Assembly (NCBI GenBank): GCA_015657535.1
Contig: JADHZB010001491.1
Span: 1 to 64,000, forward strand
Source of the DNA: Nephromyces sp. MM_2019
Lineage: Eukaryota; Apicomplexa; Aconoidasida; Nephromycida
Direction of reading: 5' to 3'
Length of the DNA: 64,000 bases
Below the pieces are notes generated by a model that was given only the letters and a program-made list of their open reading frames with translations, did no database searches and was not told where the DNA came from. Positions 63,001-64,000 of the stretch are shown here, piece by piece. The first letter of the stretch is position 1; every line of letters begins with the position of its first letter. Position numbers and translations under genes: made by a program.

Positions 63001-63860
63001 TACCATCATATGAGAAAAGTCCAGCTTGTGTATGTGTGTGTGTATATGGTATTTTTTCCCAGCCTTTATAGTGCCGGCATTAAGTAGAAGGTGTGCTTAC
63101 TTTGGATTCAATGGAATTTTTTCCATTACTTTTGAGTAGCGCTGTGCCAGTGTGTGTGTGCGAGGCTTGTGGTATTGCGTGTATTTTCGCGTATCCCTAG
63201 CTGTGTGGGAGTGTGTGTGCAGGTACTGCCTGCATTCCATGTAGCTGGCTGTTTGAGAGTTTTTGCGCTTAAACTATAAGTGAAAGAAAGAGAAGAAATT
63301 TCGTAAGAAATAGACTAGAAACAGGGGAAAATGAGTATCTTCAACTGATACTGCGAAGGTAATAGAATAAGCAGCGTAAAAGCCAAAAGGAGATGATGAA
63401 ATAAGATTTTCTAGTGTTCAATGAGGGTGTCGTCGATGAATATCCAAGTAGCTGCCACAGGAAATTCATCCTTTTGAAGATTTTCGAGTTGTTTTCTCGG
63501 TTTTTGTGTGTGTTCTTTATTCTGATAGCCTCATTGGTGCGATTTCAATGGATTTTTGCAGCTTTTCCGGAAATTTTTAGCTATTAAATTATACTGTATA
63601 GAGATAGAGATTCATGATTATTTTTGCAGCTCATCCTGTATTAGGGTAGAGTTTTATACTTCTTTTTGCAGTTTATACTGAGTAAATGCAGTTTTCTGCT
63701 TTTGCTGCCTTGAATATCTTCATCACTCAGGCTAATGTCTTCATCCACGTCATCCACTGTGGGAGGCATAACTGCACCAAAACAACCTTCACTAAAGGAG
63801 GAAGTCAGAGCACGGATAATCCGAATTTTAACCCAGAATATGGGCAGAATGAATATAAAG
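54011..63860 (+). CDS. GTF2F1: Transcription factor IIF alpha subunit (TFIIF alpha / RAP74), partial at both ends
   Basis: Proposed exons are 54011-54203 (start uncertain, possibly 54057), 55549-55719, 56085-56186, 57041-57077, 57706-57829, 58329-58406, 60054-60240, 61393-61512 (or to 61482), 62477-62574 and 63731-63860. All phases agree and the gene runs off the right edge. The second and third exons carry the N-terminal TFIIF fold: 'EEHVWVV..(S)ST..WKIKNCYLGN', 'ESYFLFVEKN' then 'DGIIDVIPVEYHFQFN', matching W...D....Y.G......SYY.F...DG.F...PV..WYNF. The tail of exon 1 ('TLVSPVGVHK') resembles the fungal PVRLHR segment. The middle is acidic (WDFEEGVPSDDEED, DQYSDDEEED). The last exon has 'EEVRARIIRILTQNMGRMN', in the position and style of the C-terminal winged helix (EDAVRRYLTRKPMTTKDL). 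TFIIF binds RNA polymerase II with its beta subunit at initiation and elongation, in the nucleus. The start exon is unplaced. Confidence 0.75.
55055..55288 (-). CDS. Candidate exon, Lys/Arg/Glu-rich, opposite strand within a TFIIF intron
   Basis: An ATG-initiated minus-strand frame of 77 codons starts 'MNGLQKVAARISSKKKK' and continues with 'TRRVRRTSRIREEDKFVK'. A GTATAT donor after 'KQIN' would end a first exon near 55,150. The charged composition contrasts with the surrounding AT-rich intron. It could be a nested gene or just purine-rich antisense of a pyrimidine tract. No family is recognised. Confidence 0.22.
   Translation of the reverse strand: MNGLQKVAARISSKKKKTQLEDEKERTRRVRRTSRIREEDKFVKQINGIWEVCELESFFIQKNSRSSRDGPYLWIFM
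58780..59176. repeat. CACACCAGAAAACACACACATACACCAGC minisatellite
   Basis: About 400 bases of diverged units of the type ACACACCAGAAAACACACACATACACCA lie in the TFIIF intron between 58,406 and 60,054. They are CA-rich on the sense strand, opposite to most repeats of this gene. All three plus frames and the minus frames lack stops here, so the many His/Thr or Cys/Val frames are artefacts. Confidence 0.85.
60290..60525 (+). repeat. GTAGGTTTCTGTGTGTGTCTGTGT minisatellite
   Basis: At least seven diverged copies of TAGGTTTCTGTGTGTGTCTGTGT begin 50 bases after the GTGCTG donor at 60,241 of the TFIIF gene. The unit itself contains donor-like GTAGGT. Confidence 0.85.
62211..62350. repeat. Tandem duplication, ~71-bp unit
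   Basis: The segment 62,211-62,279 recurs at 62,282-62,350. Both copies read CTTAAGA.(A)C..(C/G)TAAATTTAG, then a CAGCTC(C/T)TTGAGAAT block, then GTGTGTAGTGAT.TTCTT. It lies in the intron just upstream of the TFIIF exon at 62,477. Confidence 0.8.
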
Positions 63861-64000
63861 GTAGTTGGTATATTTTAGTATATATGAAAGAGTATATCTC
63901 TAGTTTCTTTGGGTATTATTTTAGTGAACTGCTTCTTCTCTGGATTTATGGTATAGAAATTTCAAAGAGAAGCTTTTTTTTCCAAGTTTTTCCGCTTTTT

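Overview
The window is nuclear DNA of an intron-rich, AT-leaning alveolate, most likely an apicomplexan. The best evidence for this is GAP50 at 27.5-34.1 kb. It is an acid-phosphatase-like protein with a C-terminal membrane anchor and a short tail, which is the design of the receptor that holds the gliding motor on the apicomplexan inner membrane complex. Degenerate TTTAGGG-like telomeric motifs at 53.5 kb fit the same group. I cannot name the species.

No gene here is a single open frame. I rebuilt six multi-exon genes by matching GT/AG borders and reading phase, and all junctions I kept are phase-consistent. In order: (1) 3.17-6.22 kb, plus, a 127-residue two-pass membrane protein resembling EMC5/MMGT. 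(2) 10.04-15.65 kb, minus, a leucine-rich-repeat protein with nearly one repeat per exon; its first exon was not found. (3) 16.13-22.02 kb, minus, a coiled-coil protein ending in a domain that resembles the FIP200/ATG11 claw of autophagy initiation. (4) 27.48-34.10 kb, plus, GAP50. (5) 39.48-49.03 kb, minus, a 1416-residue low-complexity protein ending in a WRKY/FLYWCH-type zinc finger. (6) 54.0 kb to beyond the right edge, plus, the large subunit of TFIIF (RAP74). A small acidic ORF with a C2H2 finger lies at 49.5-49.8 kb.

The introns are long (up to about 1.9 kb) and full of GT/CA microsatellites and minisatellites, more often GT-rich on the sense strand. The huge GAAGAT repeat at 13.15-13.91 kb looks like an acidic protein on one strand and poly-serine on the other. 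In the gene model it is an intron: on the sense strand it is a pyrimidine tract of about 750 bases directly before a splice acceptor. The stretches at 1-3.1, 6.2-10.0, 34.1-39.5 and 49.9-54.0 kb have few such microsatellites and look intergenic.

The genes form no operon or pathway. They are ordinary housekeeping and cytoskeletal genes plus three poorly described proteins: the claw-like, LRR and zinc-finger proteins. The assembly has two N gaps (13,713-13,770 and 26,682-26,731). All exon models are from reading by eye and have no transcript support.
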